This document shows, one piece after another, positions 21,702-30,974 of a stretch of 64,000 nucleotides of DNA (the first letter of the stretch is position 1; each line of letters starts with the position of its first letter). Position numbers and translations under genes: made by a program. Origin of the DNA: Ahrensia sp. (GTDB taxonomy: Bacteria; Pseudomonadota; Alphaproteobacteria; Rhizobiales; Rhizobiaceae); contig NZXU01000070.1 in assembly GCA_002698425.1 (NCBI GenBank), positions 6,090 to 70,089 on the forward strand, read 5' to 3'. A model generated the notes under the pieces. That model searched no databases. It worked only from the letters and a program-made list of their open reading frames with translations, and was not told the origin of the DNA.

Positions 21702-22610
21702 ATGACCGATGCCGCATTCATCGCCGCCTTGTCCGCCCGCGCCGCGCGGATCGAAATCTATCTCACCAAGGCGCTGCAAGGCGCGACGCTTGCCGGGGAG
21801 ATCGAAAGACCGGCGCGGCTGATGGCCGCGATCCGCCACGGCGTCCTGAACGGCGGCAAGCGTTTCCGGCCATTCCTTGTGATCGAGACGGCCGGCCTGT
21901 TCGGCGCCGGCGAGGCGCAGGCGATGCCGGCGGCGGCGGCGCTTGAATGCGTCCATTGCTATTCGCTCATCCATGATGACCTGCCGGCGATGGATGATGA
22001 CGATTTGCGGCGCGGCCAGCCGACCGTGCACAAGGCCTATGACGAGGCGGCCGCCATACTGGCCGGCGACAGCCTGCTCACCTTCGCCTTCGATCTGGTG
22101 ACCGATCGCGGCAACGGTTTGGACGGGGACGCCCGGGCTGAGCTCGCCAACCGTCTTGCGCGCGCGGCCGGTCTCGGCGGCATGGCCGGCGGGCAGGCGC
22201 TCGATCTGGCGGCGGCGACCGCGCCGCCCGACGAGGATGGCGTTCGCATGCTGCAGGCGATGAAAACCGGCGCGCTGATCCGATTCGCCTGCGAGGCGGG
22301 AGCGATTCTCGGCAATGCGACCAGCGAAGATGTCGACCGCATGCGGATCTATGGGGAAACGATAGGTCTTGCCTTCCAGTTGGCCGACGACCTTCTGGAC
22401 TTGACCCAGACCGCCGACCGGATGGGCAAGGCGACAGGCAAGGACGATGCGGCGGGCAAGGTGACCCTGGTCGGCTTGCGGGGTGCGGACTGGGCGAGAA
22501 AGGAACTCGACCGGCTGGTTGGCGAGGCGGAAACGTTGCTGGAACCCTTCGGGCCTTCCGGCGACACGCTGCGGGCGGCGGCGCGTTTTGTCGCCTACCG
22601 GCAATCCTGA
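21702..22610 (+). CDS. ispA: Polyprenyl (farnesyl/geranylgeranyl) diphosphate synthase
   Basis: Condenses isopentenyl diphosphate with allylic diphosphates to make C15 or C20 chains for quinones, hopanoids and cell-wall carriers. The 302-aa protein has GGKRFRPFLV, the first aspartate-rich motif in LIHDDLPAMDDDD near residue 90, GDSLLTFAFD, and the second motif LADDLLDL. GGAAGG lies just before the ATG. Product length cannot be read from the sequence with certainty. It is divergent from mtgA. Confidence 0.92.
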   Translation: MTDAAFIAALSARAARIEIYLTKALQGATLAGEIERPARLMAAIRHGVLNGGKRFRPFLVIETAGLFGAGEAQAMPAAAALECVHCYSLIHDDLPAMDDDDLRRGQPTVHKAYDEAAAILAGDSLLTFAFDLVTDRGNGLDGDARAELANRLARAAGLGGMAGGQALDLAAATAPPDEDGVRMLQAMKTGALIRFACEAGAILGNATSEDVDRMRIYGETIGLAFQLADDLLDLTQTADRMGKATGKDDAAGKVTLVGLRGADWARKELDRLVGEAETLLEPFGPSGDTLRAAARFVAYRQS

Positions 22611-22670
22611 TATCGCCTCCGGGCAGTCAATGTCCCGAAAACAAAGGGGTCGATTCGGAAACGAATTGAA

Positions 22671-23618
22671 TCAGTTGCGGACAACCACGCAGGATCCGCC
22701 GGCAAGGCGGAGCTTGTTGCACAGGTCGTTCGCCTCGCGCTTGTCCGATGCGCCGATCTGGACGACGTGCATCTGTTTCCGGCCAATCGTGCCGCGTTTG
22801 GCGAAAATGGCCGGTTCGACGTCTCCGATGATGCGGGCAAGTTTCACGCGCAGGCGTTCCCATTGCTTGACCGCTGCCGTCCGATTGAAATTTCCCGCCA
22901 CCTGCACGCCCCATGGCGGAATGTCGGTGGAGGCATAGAGCGTCGCGGTCACCGGTTTCACCGGCAGGGCGCGGCAGGCTTCGTCGAAGGACTTTTCGGC
23001 ATCGAGCGGCGGCTGTTCCTCGTCTTCCGTCGCTTCGCGGAACGTCTCGACCGGTTTGCCGAGGATGGTGAGGACATAGTCCTCGGTCTCGAAGGGCAGA
23101 TAGCCGCCCTTTGCGAGCCAGCGTGTCACGCGTTCCTCGCCGGAATTGTAGGCCGCCGCGGCGAGGCCGAGATTGCCGAAATCCTCCCTGAGATCGGCGA
23201 GATAGGCGGCAGAGGCCGGGATCGCCTGTTCGGGATCGAAGGGATCGCGCAATTTCCGGCGCATGGCGGTTGCCGGCATGAATTGCGCGATGCCCTGCGC
23301 GCCGGCCGGCGAGACCGCATTGATCTTGAATCGGCTTTCCTTCCAGATCAGCCGGGCAAAATAGGGCTTTGGAAGGCCGTGCTCCTCGGCGGCGGCGGAG
23401 ATCAGCCCACAGAGCGCGGCGGCGTCATAGGTTTTCTTGTCCGCATCCGGGTCGACGCGCTCGAATTCCATTTCGGGCGAAGCGCCATCGAGCTGGAGAG
23501 GCAGCACGACGCGGACGTCGTTCTCTTCGGCCGAGACCGGTTGAGCGAGAAAAGGCAGCGCAAGCACCGCCGCCAAAGTCCGGGCCGCAGCGATTATCGC
23601 CGCCCGCCCGAATTTCAT
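22671..23618 (-). CDS. Lytic transglycosylase with C-terminal SPOR-like domain
   Basis: The 315-aa secreted protein has a signal peptide ending at VSAE, an SLT domain with catalytic glutamate in ARLIWKESRFKINAVSPAGAQGIAQFMPATA and the AAAYNSGEERV motif, a linker, and a C-terminal SPOR-like region (WGVQVAGNFNRTAAVKQW and MHVVQIGASDKREANDLC) that likely binds denuded glycans at the division site. The start overlaps the ispG stop by one base (TAATG), so it is coupled to ispG. Confidence 0.88.
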   Translation of the reverse strand: MKFGRAAIIAAARTLAAVLALPFLAQPVSAEENDVRVVLPLQLDGASPEMEFERVDPDADKKTYDAAALCGLISAAAEEHGLPKPYFARLIWKESRFKINAVSPAGAQGIAQFMPATAMRRKLRDPFDPEQAIPASAAYLADLREDFGNLGLAAAAYNSGEERVTRWLAKGGYLPFETEDYVLTILGKPVETFREATEDEEQPPLDAEKSFDEACRALPVKPVTATLYASTDIPPWGVQVAGNFNRTAAVKQWERLRVKLARIIGDVEPAIFAKRGTIGRKQMHVVQIGASDKREANDLCNKLRLAGGSCVVVRN

Positions 23619-24904
23619 TAGCCGGCTTTCCTTTGGGAGCTCTCGCCGAAACGCTGCTCGATATAGTCCGCCACCATTGCCTGGAAATCGGCGGCGATGT
23701 TGGCGCCGCGAAGCGTCGCCGCCTTCTTGCCGTCGATGAAGACCGGCGCAGCCGGCGTCTCGCCGGTGCCGGGCAGGGAGATGCCGATATCCGCGTGTTT
23801 CGATTCGCCCGGTCCGTTGACGATGCAGCCCATCACGGCGACCTTGAGTTCCTCGACGCCCGGATATTTATCGCGCCAGACCGGCATATGCTCCCGCAAA
23901 TCTGCCTCGATTGTCTGGGCGAGTTCCTGGAAGACGGTCGAAGTGGTGCGGCCGCAGCCGGGGCATGCCGCAACGACGGGCAGGAACTGGCGGAAACCCA
24001 TGGTCTGCAACAGTTCCTGCGCGACCTGCACCTCGCGGGTCCGGTCGCCGCCCGGTTCCGGCGTCAGCGAAATGCGGATCGTGTCGCCGATGCCCTGCTG
24101 CAGCAGGATTCCCATGGAGGCCGACGAGGCGACGATGCCCTTCGAGCCCATGCCCGCTTCGGTGAGGCCCAGATGCAGCGCATAGTCGGATCGTTTCGCC
24201 AGCTCGGTGTAGACGGCGACGAGATCCTGAACCTGGCTGACCTTGGCCGACAGGATGATCCGCGAACGGGGCAGGCCGACCTGTTCAGCAAGTTCGCCGG
24301 AAAGCAGCGCCGACTGGATGATCGCCTCGCGCGTCACCTGACGGGCGGTCAGGGGCGCGCCTGCCTCGTGGTTCTCGTCCATCAGCCTGGTCAGCAGTTC
24401 CTGGTCGAGCGACCCCCAGTTGACGCCGATCCGTACCGGCTTGTCATGCCGGATCGCGATTTCGACGATATCGGTGAACTGCCGGTCGCGCTTGTCGCGG
24501 AAGCCGACATTGCCCGGATTGATGCGGTACTTGGCGAGCGCCTCGGCGCAGGCCGGGTGATCGGCGAGCAGCTTGTGGCCGATATAATGGAAATCTCCGA
24601 CCAGCGGCACGAAGATGCCGAGCCGTTCCAGCCTCTCGCGGATCTTCGGCACGGCGGCGGCGCTCTCGTCGCGGTCGACCGTGATGCGGACGATCTCGGA
24701 GCCGGCGCGGTACAGCGCCGCGACCTGCGCGACGGTGGAATCCACATCCGCCGTGTCGGTGTTGGTCATCGACTGGACGACGACGGGCGCCTCGCCTCCG
24801 ACGATCACGCCGCCGACATCGACGCCGACAGTGCGGTGGCGGGGAAAGGGTTCGCTCAGATAGTGGCTCATCGCTGACAGGTCCGTGCCGTTGGCCGCTT
24901 CCAT
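23618..24904 (-). CDS. ispG: 4-hydroxy-3-methylbut-2-en-1-yl diphosphate synthase (flavodoxin)
   Basis: IspG (GcpE) is the [4Fe-4S] enzyme of the MEP isoprenoid pathway converting MEcPP to HMBPP. The barrel begins with [20 protein letters not shown], and the cluster cysteines lie in [12 protein letters not shown] and [25 protein letters not shown] at 24904 gives 428 aa; ATG at 24871 (417 aa) is equally plausible because neither has a clear ribosome site. Together with ispA it shows that isoprenoids are made by the MEP route. Confidence 0.95.
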   Translation of the reverse strand: MEAANGTDLSAMSHYLSEPFPRHRTVGVDVGGVIVGGEAPVVVQSMTNTDTADVDSTVAQVAALYRAGSEIVRITVDRDESAAAVPKIRERLERLGIFVPLVGDFHYIGHKLLADHPACAEALAKYRINPGNVGFRDKRDRQFTDIVEIAIRHDKPVRIGVNWGSLDQELLTRLMDENHEAGAPLTARQVTREAIIQSALLSGELAEQVGLPRSRIILSAKVSQVQDLVAVYTELAKRSDYALHLGLTEAGMGSKGIVASSASMGILLQQGIGDTIRISLTPEPGGDRTREVQVAQELLQTMGFRQFLPVVAACPGCGRTTSTVFQELAQTIEADLREHMPVWRDKYPGVEELKVAVMGCIVNGPGESKHADIGISLPGTGETPAAPVFIDGKKAATLRGANIAADFQAMVADYIEQRFGESSQRKAG

Positions 24905-24942
24905 ATCGTTTCGGGCATTTCCGCGCAATCGCGCGAAAGGTC

Positions 24943-25296
24943 TCAGAGGAAGGCCTTTTCCCAGTCGGCCTGGTTGAAGCCGGTGAGTACCGTCTTGCCG
25001 TCGGTGCCGACCGGGCGCTTGATCAGGCGCGGATCGGCGGCCATGGCCTCGATCTTCGCCGTATCGCTGGCGGTGATCGCCGCCTGCTCCTCGGGCGCCA
25101 TCTTGCGAAAGGTTTGCGCCTTTTCGTTGAACACTGCGTCCATGCCGGCCGAATCGGCCCATGCCGCGATCCGTGCCTTCAGATCGGGCAGCCTGGCGAA
25201 ATGCTCGTAATCGGGCCCAAGCCCCTTTGTCTCGGCCCATTCACGCGCCTTCTTGACCGTGGTGCAGCCCGGATAGCCGTAGATCCCGATCGTCAT
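24943..25296 (-). CDS. ArsC/Spx-family thioredoxin-fold protein
   Basis: A 117-aa protein of the ArsC-like fold (YffB type). The start [19 protein letters not shown] has a single active-site cysteine in GCTT, then [17 protein letters not shown] and PRLIKRPVG (cis-proline region). True arsenate reduction is unlikely to be the sole role, as YffB-type proteins are poorly characterised and often sit beside unrelated genes. It is 38 bases upstream of ispG on the same strand. Confidence 0.88.
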   Translation of the reverse strand: MTIGIYGYPGCTTVKKAREWAETKGLGPDYEHFARLPDLKARIAAWADSAGMDAVFNEKAQTFRKMAPEEQAAITASDTAKIEAMAADPRLIKRPVGTDGKTVLTGFNQADWEKAFL

Positions 25297-25358
25297 CCCT
25301 TTTCCTCGTCTTACAAAATCTTAATGCAACATGGCTGGCAGGAAACGCATTAGCCACT

Positions 25359-25372
25359 ATGTTGCACTGCAA
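25359..25372. promoter_or_regulatory. Palindrome upstream of the 3-hydroxybutyrate dehydrogenase gene
   Basis: TTGCACTGCAA (25362-25372) is a perfect palindrome around one base. The overlapping ATGTTGCA (25359-25366) also forms an inverted repeat with TGCAACAT at 25325-25332. A TGCAA-type operator near a polyhydroxybutyrate gene suggests a PhaR-like regulator; that is inference only. Confidence 0.4.
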
Positions 25373-25426
25373 CAACCAGGCCGATCCGGCCATGCAGCCG
25401 ATCTAATCAAGCAATGGAGCAGGTCA

Positions 25427-26209
25427 ATGACAAAACAAAGGACCGCCGTCATCACGGGATCGAATTCGGGCATCGGGCTCGGCATCGCGCATGCGCTGGC
25501 CGCCGAAGGGCACAATGTGGTCATCAACTCCTACACGGACAAGGACGAGGATCACGCGCTCGCCAAAGAGATTTCCAAACAGCACGGCAACGAGACGATC
25601 TATGTGCAGGCCGACATGTCGAAGGGCGAGGATTGCCGCGCCCTCGTCGCCAGGGCGGCGGACCGGTTCGGCCATGTCGACATTCTCGTCAACAATGCCG
25701 GCATCCAGCATGTGGCGGCGATCGAGGATTTCCCGCCCGATACCTGGGACCGGATCATCGCCATCAATATGAGCTCGTCCTTTCACACCACGGCGGCGGC
25801 CTTGCCGATGATGCGGGAAAACAAGTGGGGCCGGGTGGTCAACATCGCCTCCGCGCACGGGCTCACCGCCTCGCCCTACAAGTCCGCCTATGTGACCGCC
25901 AAGCATGGCGTCGTCGGCATGACCAAGGTCGTCGCGCTGGAAACGGCGGAGGATCCCATCACCTGCAACGCGATCTGCCCCGGCTATGTGCTGACGCCGC
26001 TGGTCGAGGCGCAAATCCCCGACACGATGGCGAAATACGGCATGGACCGGGATACGGTCGTGCGCGAGGTGCTGCTGGAGCGCCAGCCGTCGAAGCAGTT
26101 CGCGACCGTCGAGCAGATCGGCGGCACGGTCGTCTTCCTGTGCTCCGACCATGCCGAACAGATCACCGGCACGACGATCTCCGTCGATGGCGGCTGGACC
26201 GCTCTCTGA
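25427..26209 (+). CDS. 3-hydroxybutyrate dehydrogenase (short-chain dehydrogenase)
   Basis: Converts D-3-hydroxybutyrate to acetoacetate with NAD+, part of polyhydroxybutyrate turnover. The 260-aa SDR has the cofactor loop TGSNSGIGLGIA, NNAG, the catalytic serine near NIASAHG, and the YxxxK pair in YKSAYVTAKHG. The segments IQHVAAIEDFPPDTWDRIIAINMSS and CPGYVLTPLVEAQIPD are characteristic of the bacterial 3-hydroxybutyrate dehydrogenase group. The patatin gene follows after 21 bases, implying an operon. Confidence 0.9.
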   Translation: MTKQRTAVITGSNSGIGLGIAHALAAEGHNVVINSYTDKDEDHALAKEISKQHGNETIYVQADMSKGEDCRALVARAADRFGHVDILVNNAGIQHVAAIEDFPPDTWDRIIAINMSSSFHTTAAALPMMRENKWGRVVNIASAHGLTASPYKSAYVTAKHGVVGMTKVVALETAEDPITCNAICPGYVLTPLVEAQIPDTMAKYGMDRDTVVREVLLERQPSKQFATVEQIGGTVVFLCSDHAEQITGTTISVDGGWTAL

Positions 26210-26230
26210 CAGTCATGAAAGGCGTCCCCC

Positions 26231-27340
26231 GTGGCCCGACGCAATAAAACCATCAATCTCGCCCTGCAGGGCGGGGGATCGCATGGCGCTTTCTCCTGGG
26301 GCGTGCTCGACACGCTGCTGGAGGACGGACGGCTCGATTTCGAGGCGATCTCCGGAACGAGCGCGGGCGCCATGAACGCCGTGGTTCTGGCCGACGGCTG
26401 GGCCAGGGACGGCCGCGACGGCGCGCGCCAGGCCCTGCATGATTTCTGGCTGGCGGTCAGCAAGAAAGGCCGCTTCTCGCCGGTGCAGCGCACGCCGCTC
26501 GATGTGTTCTGGGGGAACTGGAGCCTCGACTATTCGCCGAGTTACCGGTTCTTCGACCTGATGTCGCGGGTGTTTTCGCCCTATGACACCAACCCGCTCG
26601 GGATCAATCCGCTGCGCGACGTGGTCGAAAAGCAGATCGATTTCGACCGGGTGAAGCATTGCGGCGCGATCAAGACCTTCGTCTCGGCGACCAATGTGTG
26701 GACGGGCAAGGTGCGGGTCTTCGGCCAGGAGGAACTGACGCCCGACGTGGTACTGGCCTCGGCCTGCCTGCCGACGATCTTCCAGGCGGTCGAAATCGAC
26801 GGCGTGCCCTATTGGGATGGCGGCTTCGGCGGCAATCCGGCGCTGTTTCCGTTCTTCTACGAAACCGAGACGCAGGATTGCCTGCTGGTGCAGATCAATC
26901 CGATCGAGACCGACAAGACGCCGCGTTCGGCCATCGAGATCCAGGACCGGATGAACGAGATCACCTTCAATTCGGCGCTCCTGCGGGAATTTCGCGCGAT
27001 CGAGTTCGTGCGCCGGCTGATCGCCGACGGCCGGCTGGACGGCACGAGCTACAAGGCGATCCGCATGCACCGTGTCGCCGCCGACGCGGTCGTGAGCGAT
27101 CTGACCGCATCCTCGAAAGCCAATGCGGAATGGACTTTTCTCGAATATCTCAAAGAGATGGGCCGGGCGGCTGCGGCGGACTTCCTGGAGCAGAATTTCG
27201 AGACGATCGGCAAGCGGTCCACTCTCGATCTCACGGAGGAAGTCGCCCCCAACCTCCTGCCACATACGCTGGACAAGCCGATCGGACGCCGCATGCGGGA
27301 CGCGATGGAACGGATGAAGCCCAAGAGGCAGGGAGCTTAG
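26231..27340 (+). CDS. Patatin-like phospholipase
   Basis: A 369-aa serine hydrolase of the patatin fold. The oxyanion loop LALQGGGSHGAFSWG, the nucleophile in GTSAG (S44), and the dyad aspartate in DGGFGGNP are all present. No signal peptide is seen. The start is GTG at 26231, with GAAAGG at a suitable spacing. Location directly behind the 3-hydroxybutyrate dehydrogenase gene suggests a role in lipid or polyhydroxybutyrate granule metabolism, but the substrate is unknown. Confidence 0.9.
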   Translation: MARRNKTINLALQGGGSHGAFSWGVLDTLLEDGRLDFEAISGTSAGAMNAVVLADGWARDGRDGARQALHDFWLAVSKKGRFSPVQRTPLDVFWGNWSLDYSPSYRFFDLMSRVFSPYDTNPLGINPLRDVVEKQIDFDRVKHCGAIKTFVSATNVWTGKVRVFGQEELTPDVVLASACLPTIFQAVEIDGVPYWDGGFGGNPALFPFFYETETQDCLLVQINPIETDKTPRSAIEIQDRMNEITFNSALLREFRAIEFVRRLIADGRLDGTSYKAIRMHRVAADAVVSDLTASSKANAEWTFLEYLKEMGRAAAADFLEQNFETIGKRSTLDLTEEVAPNLLPHTLDKPIGRRMRDAMERMKPKRQGA

Positions 27341-27343
27341 GGG

Positions 27344-27964
27344 TTAGCTGTTTTTCATGCCGGCGGTCAGTGCGCCATTGACGAAGGCCACGAGACGCCG
27401 CACGTCGCCCTCGATCGGTTCCCCGCGCAGATATTTGCCCTTCATGCCTTCCATCGCCTGCATCACGATGGTGGCGACGCTGCGGGCGTCCGCGCCTGTC
27501 GAATGAAGCGCGATCTCGCCCTTGTTCGCCGCATCGGAAATGCCGGCGGCAATCGCTTCGATCATCTGGTCGCACCATTGCGCCTCGATGTCGCTGGCGA
27601 TCTCCTCGTTCACACCCATCAGCTCGGCGCCATGTGGCGTCGCGTCGATCTTGCGGTGAACCGCCAGGATCGACTGGTCGATCGAATCGTAGAGCCTTTC
27701 CTCGAACGGCTTGTCGCTGTCGAAAGCCTTGCGCGCCGTATGGCCGAGAACTTCGAGCAGCCCCATCGACGCGGCGCGGAAAATCTCGGTCTTGTTCCTG
27801 AAAACCTGGTAGAGCGCCGGCCGGGACATGCCCGCCGCGCGCGCGATGTCGTCCATCGATGTCTTTCGGAAGCCATAGTTGATGAAAACATCGAAAGCCG
27901 CGGCAATGATCGTGCCGCGCTTGTCCGGGGTGGTTTGGAACATCATCTCTTGACGATATGACAT
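27344..27964 (-). CDS. TetR/AcrR-family transcriptional regulator
   Basis: A 206-aa repressor with an N-terminal DNA-binding domain ([37 protein letters not shown]) and a ligand-binding C-terminal domain. ATG at 27964 lies inside a repeat region that looks like promoter and operator, so the ATG at 27946 or 27943 may be the real start. It is divergent from the iorAB genes and probably controls itself and them. The stop is three bases from the convergent patatin stop. Confidence 0.88.
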   Translation of the reverse strand: MSYRQEMMFQTTPDKRGTIIAAAFDVFINYGFRKTSMDDIARAAGMSRPALYQVFRNKTEIFRAASMGLLEVLGHTARKAFDSDKPFEERLYDSIDQSILAVHRKIDATPHGAELMGVNEEIASDIEAQWCDQMIEAIAAGISDAANKGEIALHSTGADARSVATIVMQAMEGMKGKYLRGEPIEGDVRRLVAFVNGALTAGMKNS

Positions 27965-27989
27965 TATTCGTTATTTTGTCAATTTGTCA
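27959..27989. promoter_or_regulatory. Candidate TetR operator with promoter elements
   Basis: TGACA (27959-27963) and TGTCA (27977-27981) form an inverted repeat with a 13-base AT-rich spacer, and another TGTCA follows at 27985-27989. On the minus strand TTGACA (27982-27977) could be a -35 element for the regulator gene. The position between divergent tetR and iorA fits an operator. Confidence 0.45.
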
Positions 27990-28045
27990 GGACGGGTATC
28001 CGGTGGAAGCCGGCGCTGTGCTCCCCTTATGAACACGGAACCGCC

Positions 28046-28531
28046 ATGCAGCTCACAATCAATGGTGACACGATCGATCTCGACGTCGATCCCGCGATGC
28101 CGCTTTTGTGGGCCCTGCGCGACGTTGCCGGGCTGAAGGGCACGAAATTCGGTTGCGGCGTGGCGAGTTGCGGCGCCTGCATGGTCATTATCGACGGTGC
28201 GGCGACCTTTTCCTGCGTGACCGCCGTCGGCGACGTCGAAGGCGAAATCCGTACGATCGAGGGTCTGGCGACAGACGGTGTGCTTCATCCCGTCCAGCAG
28301 GCCTGGATCGACGAACAGGCGCCGCAATGCGGCTATTGCCAGTCCGGCCAGATCATGGCCGCCGTGGCCCTGCTCGAGGAAAATCCGCAGCCGAGCGATG
28401 ACGACATCGATTCGGCGATGTCCGGCAATCTGTGCCGATGCGGAACCTATTCGCGGATTCGCGCCGCCATCAAGCGCGCCGCCTCGGCGATGCCGCTTCC
28501 GGCCGACGAGCCGGCCGCCAGCGAGACGTGA
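28046..28531 (+). CDS. iorA: (2Fe-2S)-binding subunit of an isoquinoline 1-oxidoreductase-like enzyme
   Basis: The small subunit of a xanthine-oxidase-family molybdenum hydroxylase. The 161-aa protein has a plant-ferredoxin-type cluster motif [12 protein letters not shown] and a second cluster in CGYCQSG and [15 protein letters not shown]. It transfers electrons from the molybdenum subunit encoded 4 bases downstream. No FAD subunit gene is present, as in IorAB-type enzymes. The substrate is not known; N-heterocycles or aldehydes are possible. Confidence 0.9.
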   Translation: MQLTINGDTIDLDVDPAMPLLWALRDVAGLKGTKFGCGVASCGACMVIIDGAATFSCVTAVGDVEGEIRTIEGLATDGVLHPVQQAWIDEQAPQCGYCQSGQIMAAVALLEENPQPSDDDIDSAMSGNLCRCGTYSRIRAAIKRAASAMPLPADEPAASET

Positions 28532-28535
28532 GGCG

Positions 28536-30803
28536 ATGGGCAAGATACTTCGCCGCACATTCCTGATCGGGACCGGCCTCGTCGCGGGCGGGCTCGCCGT
28601 CGGCTATTATGCCGCCAGCCGGCCGCGCCCCAATCCGCTCGAAGCCGTACTCGGCGCGGGCGAAGAGACCTTCAATCCCTATGTGAAGGTCGGTGCGGAC
28701 GGAAAAATCACGGTTATCGCGCCGCGCGCCGAGATGGGCCAGGGCGTCCACACCACGCTTGCCGCGCTGGTCGCCGAGGAACTCGGTGTGCCGCTTGGCG
28801 CCGTGTCCGTCGAGCAGGGGCCGACATCGCCCGCCTATTACAATCTGGCGGTGCTCGAACAGGGCGGTCCCTATTCGGAACTCAGCAACTCGCTCTTCGC
28901 CGAAACGATGCGCAAGGCGACGCGCGCGTTCGGACCGCTTGCCGGGATGCAGATCACGGGCTCGTCCACCTCGACCCGCGACGCCTATGAAAAGATGCGG
29001 CATGCGGGAGCGGTGGCGCGAATCCTGCTGCTCACCGCGGCCCAGGAGCGGCTTGCAACGCCAGCCGCGAGGCTGCAATTCGATGGCCCCGAAATCGTCG
29101 CGCCGAGCGGACGGCGTGTGAGCATCGCGTCGATAGCCGCCGAAGCGGCCGCCCAGCCCGTTCCCGACGAGATCGCCTTGAAGGATCCGGCCGATTGGAC
29201 GGTGCTCGGGAAAACACAGCAGCGCGTCGATCTGCTCGGGAAAGTCACCGGCGCCGCGGAATTCGGTATCGATGTTGATTTGCCGGACATGCTTTACGGC
29301 ACGGTCCTGATGAATCCGAAGCTCGGCGGCGGCATCGAGACGGCAAGCACGTCATTCGCCGAAGCCGTGCCGGGGGTCGTCAAGATCGTCCGGCTGGAAA
29401 CGCAGACCGGTTCGGGCTTTGGTATCATTGCCGAGAACACATGGGCGGCTTTCCAGGCGGCCGAGGCGATCGAGGTCGAATGGGGCGATGCGCCCTACCC
29501 GTCGGATACGGAATCGATCATGCGGGTCTTCCGCGACACGATCGACGGCCCGTGGAAGGGATCGGCCTGGCGCGACGATGGCGACGTCGATTTCGCATTC
29601 GGCGACGCGCCGCCGGATTCGATCTTCGAGGCCGACTATGAAGTGCCGTTCCTCGCCCATGGCACCATGGAGCCGATGAACGCCACCGCGCAATTCGAAG
29701 ATGGAAAGCTGACGGTCTGGGCGCCGACCCAGGCGCCGACGCTGATCCAGATGATTCTCGCCAGCGCCATCGGGATCGACAGCGACGCGGTGACGATCCA
29801 TTCGACCTATCTTGGCGGCGGATTCGGCCGCAGGTCCGAACCCGATTTCGTGCTCTACGCGGCGGAACTGGCGAAGGAAGCCGGCGGGCGGCCCGTCAAG
29901 GTGACCTGGACACGCGAAGAGGACATGACGCATGACGTCTACCGGCCGGCGGCGGCGGCGCGCTTGCGTGTCCGCATGGATGTCAACGGCATGCCGGACG
30001 CCGTCGATATGCGCATCGCGACGCCGTCGATCCTGAAAAGCATCGGCAAGCGGATGTTTCCCTCGCTGCCGGTCTTCGGGCCGGAGCGGTTGCTGACCGA
30101 AGGCGCCTTCGACCAGCCCTATTCGATCCCGAATTACCGCGTCGCCGGCATCGAGATCGACATGCCGATACCCGTCGGCTTCTGGCGCTCGGTCGGATAT
30201 TCCTACAACGGCTTCTTCCATGAATGTTTCATGGACGAGATCGCCGAACGGGCCGGACGCGACCCGATCGATCTGCGGCAGCAATTGATGGCCGATTATC
30301 CGCTCGCCGTGGCGGTGATGGAGAAACTGCGCGACATCTCCAATTGGGACCGGCCGTTGCGCAGCGGCAAGGCGAAGGGCGTCGCCTTCACGATGAGCTT
30401 CGGATCCTGGGTCGGCGAAGTCGTCCAGGTCGCCGAGACATCGGACGGCATTTCCGTCGAGAAGGTCTGGGCGGTGGCCGAGGTCGGCCGGGCGCTCGAC
30501 CCGGGTATTGTCCGCGCGCAGATCGAATCCGGCATCGTCTTCGGCCTGTCGGCGGCGATCGGCGAGGAAATCACCTTCAGCGGCGGCAAGGTCGATCAGC
30601 AGAATTTTTACGACTTCGATGCCATGCGTATCGACCGGTGCCCGAAATTCGAGATCGAGATCCTGGAAAATTCAGAAACCCTTGGCGGTGTTGGAGAAAT
30701 CGGAACGCCGCCAGCCGCCCCCGCTCTTGCCAATGCGGTCCGTTCCCTGACCGGAAAACGCGTCCGCAGCCTGCCTCTTTCCCGGGAGGTCGAATTCGCC
30801 TGA
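28536..30803 (+). CDS. iorB: Molybdopterin-binding large subunit, isoquinoline 1-oxidoreductase/aldehyde dehydrogenase type
   Basis: The 755-aa catalytic subunit starts MGKILRRTFLIGTG, a twin-arginine signal or anchor (R6-R7), so the complex is probably exported by Tat and bound to the membrane. The molybdopterin motif GGGFGRRSEPDF and the C-terminal catalytic glutamate in GGVGEIGTPPAAPALANAV are visible. ATG 28536 has GAGG upstream and lies four bases after iorA. No cytochrome c subunit is encoded next to it, so the electron acceptor is open. Confidence 0.88.
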   Translation: MGKILRRTFLIGTGLVAGGLAVGYYAASRPRPNPLEAVLGAGEETFNPYVKVGADGKITVIAPRAEMGQGVHTTLAALVAEELGVPLGAVSVEQGPTSPAYYNLAVLEQGGPYSELSNSLFAETMRKATRAFGPLAGMQITGSSTSTRDAYEKMRHAGAVARILLLTAAQERLATPAARLQFDGPEIVAPSGRRVSIASIAAEAAAQPVPDEIALKDPADWTVLGKTQQRVDLLGKVTGAAEFGIDVDLPDMLYGTVLMNPKLGGGIETASTSFAEAVPGVVKIVRLETQTGSGFGIIAENTWAAFQAAEAIEVEWGDAPYPSDTESIMRVFRDTIDGPWKGSAWRDDGDVDFAFGDAPPDSIFEADYEVPFLAHGTMEPMNATAQFEDGKLTVWAPTQAPTLIQMILASAIGIDSDAVTIHSTYLGGGFGRRSEPDFVLYAAELAKEAGGRPVKVTWTREEDMTHDVYRPAAAARLRVRMDVNGMPDAVDMRIATPSILKSIGKRMFPSLPVFGPERLLTEGAFDQPYSIPNYRVAGIEIDMPIPVGFWRSVGYSYNGFFHECFMDEIAERAGRDPIDLRQQLMADYPLAVAVMEKLRDISNWDRPLRSGKAKGVAFTMSFGSWVGEVVQVAETSDGISVEKVWAVAEVGRALDPGIVRAQIESGIVFGLSAAIGEEITFSGGKVDQQNFYDFDAMRIDRCPKFEIEILENSETLGGVGEIGTPPAAPALANAVRSLTGKRVRSLPLSREVEFA

Positions 30804-30974
30804 TCGATTGTCGATTGCGTTTTGCTCCTCGTTATGTGGCATTCCGACAACAATCGATTTCGTAAATGTTCGAAAACGACCAGTAATTCGGTCGGAAATA
30901 TTGAATAGGAACTGATTGCGGCCACTTGACTCCCGTTTGAGCCGCATGCCGTTCCAGACGTTTAAGAGACGACG
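30804..30974. promoter_or_regulatory. Intergenic region before the RND efflux operon, with inverted repeats
   Basis: This 171-base gap holds CGACC (30877-30881) and GGTCG (30890-30894) as an inverted repeat with an 8-base spacer, and the related pair ATCGATTGTCG (30803-30813) and CGACAACAATCGAT (30845-30858). These may be operators for the downstream pump. No intrinsic terminator for iorB was seen. Confidence 0.35.
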
